Counted from the first letter of the stretch, positions 32,817 through 41,816 are shown. The stretch is 64,000 nucleotides of DNA from Flavobacterium akiainvivens (GCF_001278115.1 NZ_LIYD01000005.1:4350813-4414812), one strand, 5' to 3'. Numbers and translations are program-made. The notes: a model not told the origin generated them from the sequence alone.

Positions 32817-34568
32817 ATGAAGATACACAAGATAGCTATAGTTACTTTTTTTGCGGGCATTAGCGGTGTTTTTGCCCAAAAGAAAGACGAAGACCTGGGC
32901 AGTGAGGTAGTAAATATTGTACAGCCCTACACGCCTTCTGTAAGCGATGCTTACAAGATTAAGGAAACCCCTGTTATTGAAGAAGACAAGCAGCAGGAAA
33001 AGAAACCTATTGAATACAACATATTCTCGTTCCCCGTGGCGAGTACCTTTAGCCCCGCCAAGGGCAAGGCCGCCGCGGTAGATAAAGAAGCCCGCGAAAA
33101 GCTGTTTAACAACTATGCCACACTGGGCATTGGCAACTACGGTACCATAAATGCCGAACTTTTTGTTACCCAGCCCTTAGAAGACAACCAGTATGTAGGC
33201 GGCCTTTTGCGTCACCTATCAAGCCAGGGCGGTATAGACGGTGTGGTGCTTGACGATAACTACAGCGTTACCGGCATTGACCTTACCTACGGTGTGCGCG
33301 ATAAGGAGTTTACCTGGAATGCCGACCTGGGCTACCAGCGCCAGGTTAACAACTGGTATGGTATTTTTTACCCGGGCGATGCGCTGGGCGAAGGCGTTAT
33401 AGACTATCCGGCAGGGCAGATACCAAATATTCAGGACCCGAAACAAACCTACAGCACGGCTTATGTGGGTGGGCGCATTACCACACGCGACGGCTTTTTT
33501 CACGATATGGAAATTAAGTACAAGCGTTTTTGGGATGGGTATGACAGCGCCGAGAACCGCTTTTTTATAACGCCATCGGTAGATATACCTATTAGCGATA
33601 TGAAAATTAAGTTTGACTTTATTGCCGATTATGTGGGCGGTGAGTTTGGCCGTGACGCTATTAACGAATACAGCCACTTTAACCTGGGCGTGCAGCCGTC
33701 TTTCCTGTACCAGGATGGCGACCTGAGCGCGCAGTTTGGCGCAGGCCTGTTTTATAATATGGGTAAAATGAGCGGTGTTAGTGATAATAACTTTTACATT
33801 TACCCGCAAATTAAGGTGTCTTATAAAATTGTGGGCGACCTGCTGGGTGCCTATGCCGGTGCCGAGGGTGGGCTTAAGCAAAACTCGTATGCTGATTTTG
33901 TAGACGATAACCCGTTTGTTATGCCGGCGCTTTACATATTGCCTACCGATAATAAGTATGACATTTATGTGGGCCTTAAGGGCAAAATTGCCAACCCGGT
34001 TTCGTTTAACCTGCGTGCGGGCTATAAGAACGAGGGCGACCATGCTTTCTTTGGCACCTCATGGCTGGAAAACTATACCCTGCCTGATTTTTCGGGCGTA
34101 GACCCGTATTTGTTTGGTAACTCATTTTACCTTGTGTATGGCGACCTTAAAACCTTTAGCTTTAGCGGAGACCTTAAGGCCGATTTTAGCAAAACGGTGC
34201 GTTTTGGCATTAATGCTACCTACAACAGCTACACCACCAACTTTGATAAAGCCTGGAACCTGCCGCAAATTACCGCAGGGGCTAATATAGATGTAGATAT
34301 TACAGAGAAATGGTTTGCCGGTGCCAACCTCTTTTTTGTGGGCGAGAGGGATAACTTTGTTACCACTCTTGACGGTACGCCTCCGTACAGCGTAAAACTT
34401 GACAGCTATTTTGACCTGAATGCCAATGTGGGTTACAAGTATAACGAGCGCCTTACGGGCTTCCTTAAGCTGAATAACATTACGGGCCAGAACTATGAGA
34501 AGTGGTACAACTTCCCGGTACAGGGTTTCCAGTTTATGCTGGGCGCTTCTTACAAGTTTAACTTCTAA
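32817..34568 (+). CDS. Outer-membrane beta-barrel protein paired with the TPR protein
   Basis: A 583-residue protein with signal peptide MKIHKIAIVTFFAGISGVFAQ. A short region after it (EVVNIVQPYTPSVSDAYKI) is Pro- and Val-rich and acidic Lys-rich sequence follows; the rest (from about residue 95) alternates aromatic and small residues in many beta-strands and ends MLGASYKFNF, a classic barrel-terminal Phe. It resembles the barrel part of TonB-dependent receptors, but the usual plug domain is not evident. It follows the TPR gene by 16 bases in the same operon. Confidence 0.75.
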   Translation: MKIHKIAIVTFFAGISGVFAQKKDEDLGSEVVNIVQPYTPSVSDAYKIKETPVIEEDKQQEKKPIEYNIFSFPVASTFSPAKGKAAAVDKEAREKLFNNYATLGIGNYGTINAELFVTQPLEDNQYVGGLLRHLSSQGGIDGVVLDDNYSVTGIDLTYGVRDKEFTWNADLGYQRQVNNWYGIFYPGDALGEGVIDYPAGQIPNIQDPKQTYSTAYVGGRITTRDGFFHDMEIKYKRFWDGYDSAENRFFITPSVDIPISDMKIKFDFIADYVGGEFGRDAINEYSHFNLGVQPSFLYQDGDLSAQFGAGLFYNMGKMSGVSDNNFYIYPQIKVSYKIVGDLLGAYAGAEGGLKQNSYADFVDDNPFVMPALYILPTDNKYDIYVGLKGKIANPVSFNLRAGYKNEGDHAFFGTSWLENYTLPDFSGVDPYLFGNSFYLVYGDLKTFSFSGDLKADFSKTVRFGINATYNSYTTNFDKAWNLPQITAGANIDVDITEKWFAGANLFFVGERDNFVTTLDGTPPYSVKLDSYFDLNANVGYKYNERLTGFLKLNNITGQNYEKWYNFPVQGFQFMLGASYKFNF

Positions 34569-34608
34569 AGCCCCAACCCCCAAGGGGAGGAGCTACACTC
34601 AAAAGATA

Positions 34609-34636
34609 TAACCGGCGGGCAACTGCCGGTTTTTTA
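34609..34636 (+). terminator. Terminator of the TPR-barrel operon
   Basis: A 7-bp stem (AACCGGC with GCCGGTT) and T run, 41 bases after the barrel gene stop. Confidence 0.7.
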
Positions 34637-34639
34637 TAT

Positions 34640-35533
34640 ATGTACAGATTTATAGTATACCCCGTTTTACTGCTAATGCCGTTGTTTTGCTTTTCGCAGG
34701 CCGACAGCGCTTATGTGGCGCCATACCCTCAAAAGTTTATGGCAACCGGCTTCGTGGCCAATAACCTGCTGATGCTAACGCACGGCGAAAAGGAATACAG
34801 CCCAAACAGCCCGCTTATTGTGGGGGCAGGCTTTTCAATTAAAAATACTATTGTAAGTGTGCGGTTCAGCCAGGGCGTGGCCAACCTGCAAGGGAGTGAA
34901 TATGGCAAAACCCGTATAACCGATTTTCAGCTGCACAACTACGGGCGAAAGTTTATAACCGATGTGTTTATACAAAATTACCGGGGTTTTTATAACGAGG
35001 GTTCGGCTATAACACTGTACCCTGATTTGCGCATACGCCAAATAGGTGCCGAGGGTAGCTACCTGTTTAACGGCGGGCAGTTTTCGGCGAAGGCCGCATT
35101 TGAACAGCGCGAACGCCAGTTGCTCTCGGCCGGCAGCTGGGTGTTGGGCGGTGGCGTGTACCTGTTGCGGCTGGAATCAGGTGCCGCCGAACCGTTTATT
35201 GAAGGCGGGCGTATAGACAATTTGCAGTTTGGCGCTAACGGCGGCTATGCCTATTCGTGGGTGGTAAATGAGCACTGGCAGCTTTCGGGCATTGCCACGG
35301 CAGGGCTTAGCCTGGGGCACGACCTGGGTTCGGGCGATGGCGCATCCTTAAAAGTATACCCCACAGCACTGGCCAGGGGTGCGGCTTCTTACAGTAAAAA
35401 CAACTGGGCGGTGGCCTTTACCACAATCATAAACAACAGGCTGCTGTACGCATCTGGAGATGAAGATTATACCATTACCTCAATAGGGTTTCAGCTGAGC
35501 TATGTAAGGCATTTTGACAGGCTTTTTAAGTAA
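34640..35533 (+). CDS. DUF4421-like outer-membrane protein
   Basis: A 297-residue protein with a signal peptide (MYRFIVYPVLLLMPLFCFSQ). FMATGFVANNLLMLTHGEKEYSPNSPLIVGAGFSIKNTIVSVRF matches my recollection of the DUF4421 family of Bacteroidota outer-membrane beta-barrels. The pattern of alternating Gly/aromatic residues and the ending LSYVRHFDRLFK support a barrel. Its function is unknown. It starts only a few bases after the preceding terminator hairpin, so it should have its own promoter. Confidence 0.65.
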   Translation: MYRFIVYPVLLLMPLFCFSQADSAYVAPYPQKFMATGFVANNLLMLTHGEKEYSPNSPLIVGAGFSIKNTIVSVRFSQGVANLQGSEYGKTRITDFQLHNYGRKFITDVFIQNYRGFYNEGSAITLYPDLRIRQIGAEGSYLFNGGQFSAKAAFEQRERQLLSAGSWVLGGGVYLLRLESGAAEPFIEGGRIDNLQFGANGGYAYSWVVNEHWQLSGIATAGLSLGHDLGSGDGASLKVYPTALARGAASYSKNNWAVAFTTIINNRLLYASGDEDYTITSIGFQLSYVRHFDRLFK

Positions 35534-35568
35534 AAGATATTCGCTATATTAGCGTTAAACAATCTCCT

Positions 35569-36069
35569 ATGCTCAGCCAATTATCCATTTTTAAGCAATA
35601 CCCTTTTTCTGAATATGAAGAAAACGGGTTTGATAGTGCGCATGCACAATACTGCTATTCGCTAAACCCGTATTCGCAGGATCATTATTATATTCCGGCT
35701 GCCGAAAGCTTTGTTGCGTCTTACTCTTTTGTGCAGCGGGGGGGTATGGATTTTGAGGCATATCATAAATATGAACAGCTTTACGTTACGGCCTTTGCTG
35801 AGGTGTTCGGTACGTTTGATATTATTGGGGTAAAAGATGCCAAAGAGGTGCTTTACAACGGCTATGCTGCTTTTGAGGCCGATTTGCTAAAGGCTTTGCG
35901 TGAAGACCATAGCTACGCTTTTGTTGTTAATAGCCTGGGCCTGGTTATAGATTGCAATTTTGACCTGATTGTGGCGGTGTTTGGGTATACGGCTTATAAC
36001 GAAAGGGTGGGGGAGCTGCTGGATATTTTCAGGAAGCATGGGTTGTTTGTAACAGATTTGAAAGAGTGA
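35569..36069 (+). CDS. Hypothetical protein, cytosolic
   Basis: A 166-residue acidic protein with no signal peptide. It is rich in Tyr and Phe (NPYSQDHYYIPAAESFVASYSFV) and ends in a short alpha/beta segment (NERVGELLDIFRKHGLFVTDL). No motif was recognised. A similar-looking short gene follows at 36467, separated by a repeat region. Confidence 0.6.
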   Translation: MLSQLSIFKQYPFSEYEENGFDSAHAQYCYSLNPYSQDHYYIPAAESFVASYSFVQRGGMDFEAYHKYEQLYVTAFAEVFGTFDIIGVKDAKEVLYNGYAAFEADLLKALREDHSYAFVVNSLGLVIDCNFDLIVAVFGYTAYNERVGELLDIFRKHGLFVTDLKE

Positions 36070-36085
36070 TAGGGAGGTGTTTTTT

Positions 36086-36420
36086 TAACCACAACGAACA
36101 CAACGATTTTTCACAAAGGGCACAAGATGTAGCTACTTTAAAGTTCACCAGGCTTTGTGTTCTTAGTGTAAAACCTTTGTGGCCTTGGTGTCAAAAAAAT
36201 AAATACTATTTGTTCTCAAAGTTGGAGTGGATTTTTAACCACAACGAACACAAAGTTTTTCACAAAGGGCACAAAGATTTTGTCATGACACGTACTCATA
36301 AATTTTTAAACACAAAGACACAAAGGCCACAAAGAAAAAAGCATAAGCTTTTACAAAGCTTTTATGGGCTATAAAGCATAATTATGTAGCTTGCTTTGTG
36401 GCCTTTGTGTCTTTGTGTTA
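36086..36420. repeat. CACAAAG-type repeat region with a 26-bp inverted repeat
   Basis: The gap of nearly 400 bases is made of CACAAAG/CTTTGTG repeats in both orientations: a first block at 36086-36200, a second beginning at 36236 with nearly the same words (AACCACAACGAACACAA), and a perfect 26-bp inverted repeat (36309-36334 against 36394-36419, starting AACACAAAGACACAAAGG) with a 59-base spacer. I see no gene in it; the open frame at 36066-36374 is repeat sequence. Confidence 0.65.
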
Positions 36421-36466
36421 AAAAAATGATGGGCTTTAACCAAGTAATCTTTAAACTAACTATGAA

Positions 36467-36823
36467 ATGGAAAATACTTCGCAATACCTGCCGCTGTGGC
36501 TTATTACCGCTGATATACATGCACAGGACGGGCTGGACTTTAATGAGCTGGTAGAAACCCCGCAGGACGGCGATCGCTACATTGGGGCATGGGCCAATAT
36601 TCTTGTGGAGGCTGCTGATATTGAGGTGGCACTGGCGGTGCTTAATGCCGGGCTTGCCGAAAAAGGCTTTGCACTAAAACGCATAGGGAGGATTGAAAAT
36701 TTTGATTTTTTAATGGATGATGAAGAAGTAAAACCGGACATGGTGTACCAGGCAGAATGGCTGCTATCATCAGAATATGTGCTGCTTATTTGCGACCCTG
36801 TTTATCCGTATAGCGAAGACTGA
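36467..36823 (+). CDS. Hypothetical acidic protein
   Basis: A 118-residue acidic protein with no signal peptide, starting MENTSQYLPLWLITADIHAQDGLDFNELVE. It ends in a Tyr/Asp tail (DPVYPYSED). Its composition recalls small immunity- or regulatory-type proteins, but I recognise no family. The following gene starts 1 base after its stop codon (TGA then TATG), so the two are an operon. Confidence 0.6.
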   Translation: MENTSQYLPLWLITADIHAQDGLDFNELVETPQDGDRYIGAWANILVEAADIEVALAVLNAGLAEKGFALKRIGRIENFDFLMDDEEVKPDMVYQAEWLLSSEYVLLICDPVYPYSED

Positions 36824-36824
36824 T

Positions 36825-37700
36825 ATGAAATACATCTTTTTACTCCTTACCCTTATAAGTATAGGCAGCGCTGCGCAGGACACGCTTTCTTATGACGAAG
36901 TGGCCGTTGAAATGTCGGGAAATGTGAAAACCATTTTGCACAACGGAAAAAAGTTTACCGGCTGGCTGGCGTGGCAGGCTGATAGCCTTAATTGTATTGA
37001 AACCGTTGCACAAGGGGCAATTACGGGTAAAGAGTGTACTAAAAATGTTTATTATAAGCCAGAAATATGGGAGTTAAAACCCCACACTGCCACCTACAGG
37101 CACATTACATCGCCCACGGTAAAGAACAGTGCCCTGGTTAAAGAAGTTACTAAAGAACCCATAGGCCGGGAATGTGAAAATTGCGATACAGGATTTGTAA
37201 CACAGGTAAATTATACGTTGGCCCGTAAACCCTATACCGGTTTTTCTACGGGTAAAGACAGCCTGTATTTTTATGATAACGGTACGCTTAAGTATGTTAA
37301 AACCTTTTGGGATAAGACACAGGTAAAGGAGTATACAGAGCTGTCTGACTTTGGCAGGCACGGGCGTTATGAACTGTACAGCCGCAGTGGAGAGTTAAAG
37401 CTGGAAGGCTGGTATTATTATGGTGCAAAACACGGCCCGTGGTTAGACCGAACAACAAAATATAGCCTTGTAGAGGGCAGTTACCATTATGGTAAGAAAA
37501 CCAACCTGTGGTGCTATTACAAAGGTGACAAACAGGTATTGTGTGAGTTTTACAGCAGTGATAAACTGCTTTATTATTATACCCTTGAGTATTTTGAAGA
37601 TAAGGTTGTTGTGCTGCGGTATGAAAAGGGGATACCCGTATCTGAAGAAACCTATAAAAACGGCCATTTAGATGAATACAGGCGGCTTGGCGGGCAATAG
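36825..37700 (+). CDS. Secreted protein with MORN-like repeats
   Basis: A 291-residue protein. ATG at 36825 begins a signal peptide (MKYIFLLLTLISIGSAAQ); the open frame further upstream overlaps the preceding gene. The second half has repeating YYYGAKHGPW, YHYGKKTNLW and FEDKVVVLRYEKGI units that resemble the MORN-type repeats of the YwqK family. Similar proteins are common in Bacteroidota, often of unknown role. It is convergent with the gene at 37701, which begins with its stop codon one base away. Confidence 0.6.
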   Translation: MKYIFLLLTLISIGSAAQDTLSYDEVAVEMSGNVKTILHNGKKFTGWLAWQADSLNCIETVAQGAITGKECTKNVYYKPEIWELKPHTATYRHITSPTVKNSALVKEVTKEPIGRECENCDTGFVTQVNYTLARKPYTGFSTGKDSLYFYDNGTLKYVKTFWDKTQVKEYTELSDFGRHGRYELYSRSGELKLEGWYYYGAKHGPWLDRTTKYSLVEGSYHYGKKTNLWCYYKGDKQVLCEFYSSDKLLYYYTLEYFEDKVVVLRYEKGIPVSEETYKNGHLDEYRRLGGQ

Positions 37701-38420
37701 TTATTTGGGTTTTAAAGCGGCCTCGCGCTGTTGTATTGCCTCATAGTTTTGCCTGCGCAGGGCATAGCGCCGGTCTTCTTTTTTAGACTCAGTTTTGGTG
37801 AGTATCTTTATACCGGCAACGCCGCAGCCCACCCTATAATAGCGAAAAGGCCTTAACTCATACACGGGTTTGGTAAGGTTGTAGAAGTTGCCAATTTCTT
37901 CAAAACGCTCTACAAACAGGGCAATGGTTTGCGCTTCGGTAAAGTTATGGCTTGCTGGCGACCAGTAATTTTTATAAGTATAACTGCCGTTGTGTTTTTC
38001 TTCGATGGTATAGCCAGTGCCGTCAAAACCATCAGGCCAGCCTTTAATAAGATTATCTGTAGGTATTTGGCGTATGTTAGTGCTGTCAACAAGCGCTATG
38101 AGGCTTTTAACCGTTACAGAATCTACAGTATATGTCATACCGAAGGTTTCTTCAGGTTTATTACTGTTTATGATGTAGGTTTTGGCCCATCCATAATATT
38201 TGCCCTGGTTTTTGTACAGTACAACCGAGTTGAAGCACCATGTCAGGCGAAATGTGTAGTCGGCAAGGCTGAGTTCAACAGGCTCGAACCCAAATATGTC
38301 TGCTTGAGACCTGTTCCATTCATAAAGTTTGTGGTCAGACCCAAAACCAAAGGTAAATTGAGCTGCATCTTGTGCCTGCATTTTGGCAAAAATAAGAAAG
38401 CAGAGGAGGAGGATTTTCAT
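37701..38420 (-). CDS. Secreted protein of unknown function
   Basis: A 239-residue protein with a signal peptide (MKILLLCFLIFAKMQAQ). The mature part is aromatic-rich and includes a possible beta domain (YKNQGKYYGWAKTYIIN), with a basic C-terminal tail (KKEDRRYALRRQNYEAIQQRE) that looks helical. No motif recognised. It is transcribed toward the MORN gene; their stop codons are adjacent. Confidence 0.6.
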   Translation of the reverse strand: MKILLLCFLIFAKMQAQDAAQFTFGFGSDHKLYEWNRSQADIFGFEPVELSLADYTFRLTWCFNSVVLYKNQGKYYGWAKTYIINSNKPEETFGMTYTVDSVTVKSLIALVDSTNIRQIPTDNLIKGWPDGFDGTGYTIEEKHNGSYTYKNYWSPASHNFTEAQTIALFVERFEEIGNFYNLTKPVYELRPFRYYRVGCGVAGIKILTKTESKKEDRRYALRRQNYEAIQQREAALKPK

Positions 38421-38507
38421 AAAGGTAAATTACACAAATCTCATCTCTCATCAAAAAAAATATTTTAAATTTTAAATGATGAATTTTAAATTCGGGAAGC
38501 TAAACTT

Positions 38508-38540
38508 TATGACTTTTAAACTTTCGACTTTCAAACTGAA
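38508..38540. repeat. CTTT-phased repeat upstream of the hypothetical gene
   Basis: The string TTTATGACTTTTAAACTTTC and GACTTTCAAACTG has CTTT or TTTAAA at short intervals, the opposite orientation of the AAAG-phased repeats at 5711 and 29487. Confidence 0.4.
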
Positions 38541-38595
38541 TATTGAACTCCAAAAGTGAAAAATTAACGTTAAATTCAAGTTAAAATGTAAGAAA

Positions 38596-39513
38596 TTACT
38601 CTACTCTCAATAACCTGCTCTCAGACGATTTTTTGCCATATTCAAATGTGAAGTCAATACGGCCCAAATTTAGCCCGTAGCAACCTACCTGGTTGATCAT
38701 AACTTCCTGTCCGTCAAGGTTTTTTTCTATGTGTGGCTTGGGTAAAAAGGTGTGTGTATGCCCACCAATGATGAGGTCGATGTTTTTAGTGTTTTTGGCT
38801 AAAAGTATATCGCTAACCCTTTGATTATCATTCTTGTAATCGAATCCTATGTGCGAAAGGCAGATGACCAGGTCGCATTTTTTGTCTTCTTTCAGGGTAC
38901 GGCTCATGTCCTGAGCTACCTCAATGGGGTTGTGGTAAATGGTTTCTTTGTATAACTTTTTGTCAACCAATCCGTTAAGTTCTATTCCCAGTCCGAACAC
39001 GCCTATTTTAAGGCCACGTTTGGTAAAGATCTTATAGGGCTCTACAATGCCGTTAAGCACGGTGTTTTTAAAATCGTAATTAGCTGATACAAAAGGGAAT
39101 GAGGCGTGGGGCAGCTGTGCCAGGAAGCCATCTATGCCGTTATCGAAGTCGTGGTTGCCCATGGTGGCAATGTCGTACTTCATCATGCTCATCAGCCTGA
39201 ATTCCAGCTCTCCACCATAATAATTGAAGTAGGGGGTACCCTGAAAAACGTCGCCGGCATCGAGCAGGAGTACACCGTCTTCGCCCTGTTCATGCCTGAT
39301 TTGCTCAATCAGGGTTGCCCTGCGGGCAGCGCCGCCCATATTGGGGTTGCGGGCATCATCTGCCGGAAAGGGGTCTATATGGCTGTGTACATCGTTAGTA
39401 TGCAGTATGGTAATGGTTTGTTTTTCAGGTGCTTTAAAGCTCTGAAGGCTCATTCCGCCCATAATAAGGGCACTTCCCGCTGCTGATTTGGTTATAAAAT
39501 CCCTTCTTTTCAT
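38596..39513 (-). CDS. 5'-nucleotidase metallophosphatase domain protein (UshA-like N-terminal half)
   Basis: A 305-residue protein. The signal region MKRRDFITKSAAGSALIMGGM looks like a twin-arginine signal (KRRDF). The calcineurin-like domain is complete: ITILHTNDVHSH, LDAGDVFQGTP, GNHDFDNG and GHTHTFLP supply the two-metal ligands of 5'-nucleotidase. It lacks the C-terminal substrate-specificity domain, which is coded by the adjacent upstream gene (39513-40304). The TAA stop of that gene and the ATG of this one share one base. Probably releases phosphate or nucleosides from nucleotides in the periplasm. Confidence 0.88.
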   Translation of the reverse strand: MKRRDFITKSAAGSALIMGGMSLQSFKAPEKQTITILHTNDVHSHIDPFPADDARNPNMGGAARRATLIEQIRHEQGEDGVLLLDAGDVFQGTPYFNYYGGELEFRLMSMMKYDIATMGNHDFDNGIDGFLAQLPHASFPFVSANYDFKNTVLNGIVEPYKIFTKRGLKIGVFGLGIELNGLVDKKLYKETIYHNPIEVAQDMSRTLKEDKKCDLVICLSHIGFDYKNDNQRVSDILLAKNTKNIDLIIGGHTHTFLPKPHIEKNLDGQEVMINQVGCYGLNLGRIDFTFEYGKKSSESRLLRVE

Positions 39514-40304
39514 TATTTGTCCTGTATTATGCGTTCGGTGCGTGTAACCGGCAGAGTATCAATATCTTTAAAGTAGTCAATCATCAGGTTGCGCAGCTTG
39601 TAGTCAAGGTCGTACGTTGCTACACCCTTTGCAAAAAAGGTCATTTCGTCGCCACCGTTAGCAAGGTAGTCGCTGGTGGCTACGTTGTATATTTTTTCGG
39701 GCTCAACCGGCTCACCCTGAACGCTTACCGAGGTCACAGCACCATCTCTGCTCAGGTGTACTTCCATGCCACTAAGGGGGTGGGGTTTCTTTTCTTTGGC
39801 CAGGTAACGGGCAATTTCCATAAGTTGCTCACCCTTAAGGGCTATCACTACGGTTGAGTTTTCAAACGGCATGATTTCGAAGGCAGTACGGGTGGTTACA
39901 TTGCCCTTGCTTATTATAGCGCGAATACCGCCGTGGTTGAGCAGGCATACATTTACATGACGGTTTTCCCTGGCCATCAGGGCTTTATCGGCATATTGAA
40001 ACGTTACATCGGCCATAAGGTTGCCTATTGTGGTTTGCCAGCCGTTAATGCTGTTGCTTTTGTCCAGTGTTTCAGGGCAATAGGCTAAAACGCTGTCAAG
40101 GTCTTTATTTATATGTTCGCGGTAGGGCTTTATAAAGCTTTCAATCTCAGGTACAGGGGTGTAGTGGTCTGTAATGGCAATTTTTTTGCCGTCTATTACG
40201 GTATTGTTCCACTTTTTGGTGCTTCCGCAGGCTATAAGTAACGAAATTGTTAAAAATGAAACAAACCTACTTGCGGTTGTTTTATACTTTTTGGGTATTG
40301 GCAT
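39513..40304 (-). CDS. 5'-nucleotidase C-terminal domain lipoprotein
   Basis: A 263-residue protein. A lipobox (LLIACGS, Cys26) follows a short signal sequence. The 5'-nucleotidase C-terminal domain is visible: NSINGWQTTIGNLMADVTFQYAD, CLLNHGGIRAII (substrate-binding NxGGxR) and NVATSDYLANGGDEM. It forms the missing half of the enzyme coded by the adjacent gene at 38596, so a normally single protein is split in two, one half probably lipid-anchored, the other Tat-exported. The -33 of the rightward promoter overlaps this gene's start codon. Confidence 0.85.
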   Translation of the reverse strand: MPIPKKYKTTASRFVSFLTISLLIACGSTKKWNNTVIDGKKIAITDHYTPVPEIESFIKPYREHINKDLDSVLAYCPETLDKSNSINGWQTTIGNLMADVTFQYADKALMARENRHVNVCLLNHGGIRAIISKGNVTTRTAFEIMPFENSTVVIALKGEQLMEIARYLAKEKKPHPLSGMEVHLSRDGAVTSVSVQGEPVEPEKIYNVATSDYLANGGDEMTFFAKGVATYDLDYKLRNLMIDYFKDIDTLPVTRTERIIQDK

Positions 40305-40333
40305 TGTTGTTGACCTTTATTTCAATACTTTTG
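40304..40333 (+). promoter_or_regulatory. Promoter of the DUF6913-like gene and dapA
   Basis: TTG at 40304-40306 and TACTTTTG at 40326-40333 with 19 bases between. The gene start is 20 bases further. Confidence 0.65.
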
Positions 40334-40353
40334 TATTCGGCAATAAAAGTACT

Positions 40354-40872
40354 ATGTTTTTGAATTTTATTAAAGATTTCAGCCTGAAAAAGATTGTAAA
40401 GAAAACATTATCTAATTACAAGGCTGTAGCATCTAACGGAGAAATTGCCACGGTGGGCATAGTGCTCGACGAGACATACTTTAAAGATAAAGAGGCACTT
40501 ATAGGTAAACTGGTGCAGGCAGGCGTAAAGCGCAGCAATATTGAAACGCTGAGCTACCTTGATAAACTTAAAAAAGGGGAACAGCCTGATTGCTGCCATT
40601 TTACACGGAAAGACATTACATCTGACGGCGATTTTAGTAAAGATGATGTAAAAGCTTTTATAAACAAGTCTTTTGATCTGCTTATAAGCTATTATGATGT
40701 AGCCAAGCCACCTCTTGTGCTGGCCACCCTTAAAAGCGGTGCAAAATTTAAAGTAGGTTTTGCAACTGTTGATAACCGCCTGAACAGCTTTATTATAGCA
40801 TCGCAGGCAGAGCGGTATGAAGAATTTACGGAAGAACTTATTAAATATTTAAAAATACTCAACAAACTATAA
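40354..40872 (+). CDS. DUF6913-like conserved hypothetical protein next to dapA
   Basis: A 172-residue cytosolic protein. The open frame starts at 40174, but ATG at 40354 lies correctly behind the promoter (40304-40333) and begins MFLNFIKDFSLKKIVKKTLSNYKAV. It is mixed alpha/beta: VGIVLDETYFKDKEALIGKLVQAGV and DLLISYYDVAKPPLVLATLKSGAKFKVGF. I recall proteins of this type (DUF6913) lying next to dapA in Flavobacteriaceae; the role is unknown. Its stop is one base before the dapA ATG, so the two are co-transcribed. Confidence 0.7.
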   Translation: MFLNFIKDFSLKKIVKKTLSNYKAVASNGEIATVGIVLDETYFKDKEALIGKLVQAGVKRSNIETLSYLDKLKKGEQPDCCHFTRKDITSDGDFSKDDVKAFINKSFDLLISYYDVAKPPLVLATLKSGAKFKVGFATVDNRLNSFIIASQAERYEEFTEELIKYLKILNKL

Positions 40873-40873
40873 A

Positions 40874-41767
40874 ATGGAGTCGTTAACAGGTACCGGTGTT
40901 GCACTTATAACGCCGTTTAAAAAAGACCTTTCGGTTGATACCGAAGCCCTTACACGTATTGTAAACTACCAGGTTGAGGGTGGTATAGATTATCTTGTGG
41001 TGCTGGGCACTACGGCAGAATCGGCCACGCTTGATAAGGAAGAGAAGAAGCTTGTAATTGATACCATTGTTAAGGCAAATGCAGGCAGGCTTCCGCTTGT
41101 GCTGGGCATTGGCGGTAATAACACCAAAGAGGTTGTTGAGGAAATTAAATCGGCAGACCTGAGCGAGTTTGTGGCTATACTTTCGGTATCGCCATATTAC
41201 AATAAACCCACGCAGGAAGGTATATACCAGCATTTTAAGATGGTGGCACAGGCTTCTGTGCTACCTATAATCTTGTATAATGTTCCGGGACGTACTGCGA
41301 GTAACATGCTTCCGGAAACGGTTATTCGCCTGGCAAAAGACTTTGATAATATTGTAGCAATAAAAGAAGCTGCCGGAGATATTGTGCAGGCTATGAGGCT
41401 TATACAAAATGCGCCTGAAGGTTTCCTTGTAATAAGCGGCGATGATATGGTAACGCTGCCTATGGTGCTTGCCGGTGGGGCAGGGGTAATATCGGTTATT
41501 GCCGAAGGTTTCCCGCACCAGTTCTCGCAAATGGTGCGCCTGGGCCTTGAGCGCAGGGTAGACGAGGCTTACAAGCTGCATTATGAAATTGCCGACAGTA
41601 TTGACATGATTTTTGAGCAGGGTAACCCGGCAGGCATCAAGCATATATTTAAAGAACTTGGCCTTTGTGAAGACACGGTAAGACTGCCGTTGGTTAATAT
41701 CAATGCCGACCTTGTATCACGCCTTAGCGCTTTTGTAAAGAAAATAAACGGTAAAGTTGTTGCTTAA
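40874..41767 (+). CDS. dapA: 4-hydroxy-tetrahydrodipicolinate synthase
   Basis: A 297-residue TIM-barrel enzyme that condenses pyruvate with aspartate semialdehyde, the first committed step to lysine and meso-diaminopimelate. Motifs: GTGVALITPFKKDLSVD, GTTAESATL, YNVPGRTASNM (catalytic Tyr) and VAIKEAAGD (Schiff-base Lys). Length is standard. It follows the DUF6913-like gene directly and is ended by a hairpin at 41817-41847. Confidence 0.96.
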   Translation: MESLTGTGVALITPFKKDLSVDTEALTRIVNYQVEGGIDYLVVLGTTAESATLDKEEKKLVIDTIVKANAGRLPLVLGIGGNNTKEVVEEIKSADLSEFVAILSVSPYYNKPTQEGIYQHFKMVAQASVLPIILYNVPGRTASNMLPETVIRLAKDFDNIVAIKEAAGDIVQAMRLIQNAPEGFLVISGDDMVTLPMVLAGGAGVISVIAEGFPHQFSQMVRLGLERRVDEAYKLHYEIADSIDMIFEQGNPAGIKHIFKELGLCEDTVRLPLVNINADLVSRLSAFVKKINGKVVA

Positions 41768-41816
41768 CCCGTAAAATATAAGGCTGCTGTACAATAAATA
41801 CGGTAGCTTACAGTTT

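Noticed and set aside
33219..34043. Minus-strand frame of 274 codons opposite the barrel gene
   Set aside because: It lacks recognisable features and is fully covered by the barrel gene in the sense strand with normal codon pattern.
36066..36374. Open frame of 102 codons after the hypothetical gene at 35569
   Set aside because: It is made of the CACAAAG repeat, overlaps the previous stop, and contains no plausible protein sequence.
36086..36420. Possible CRISPR array in the CACAAAG region
   Set aside because: The repeated words vary in length and orientation and no regular spacers of equal size occur; no cas gene is near.
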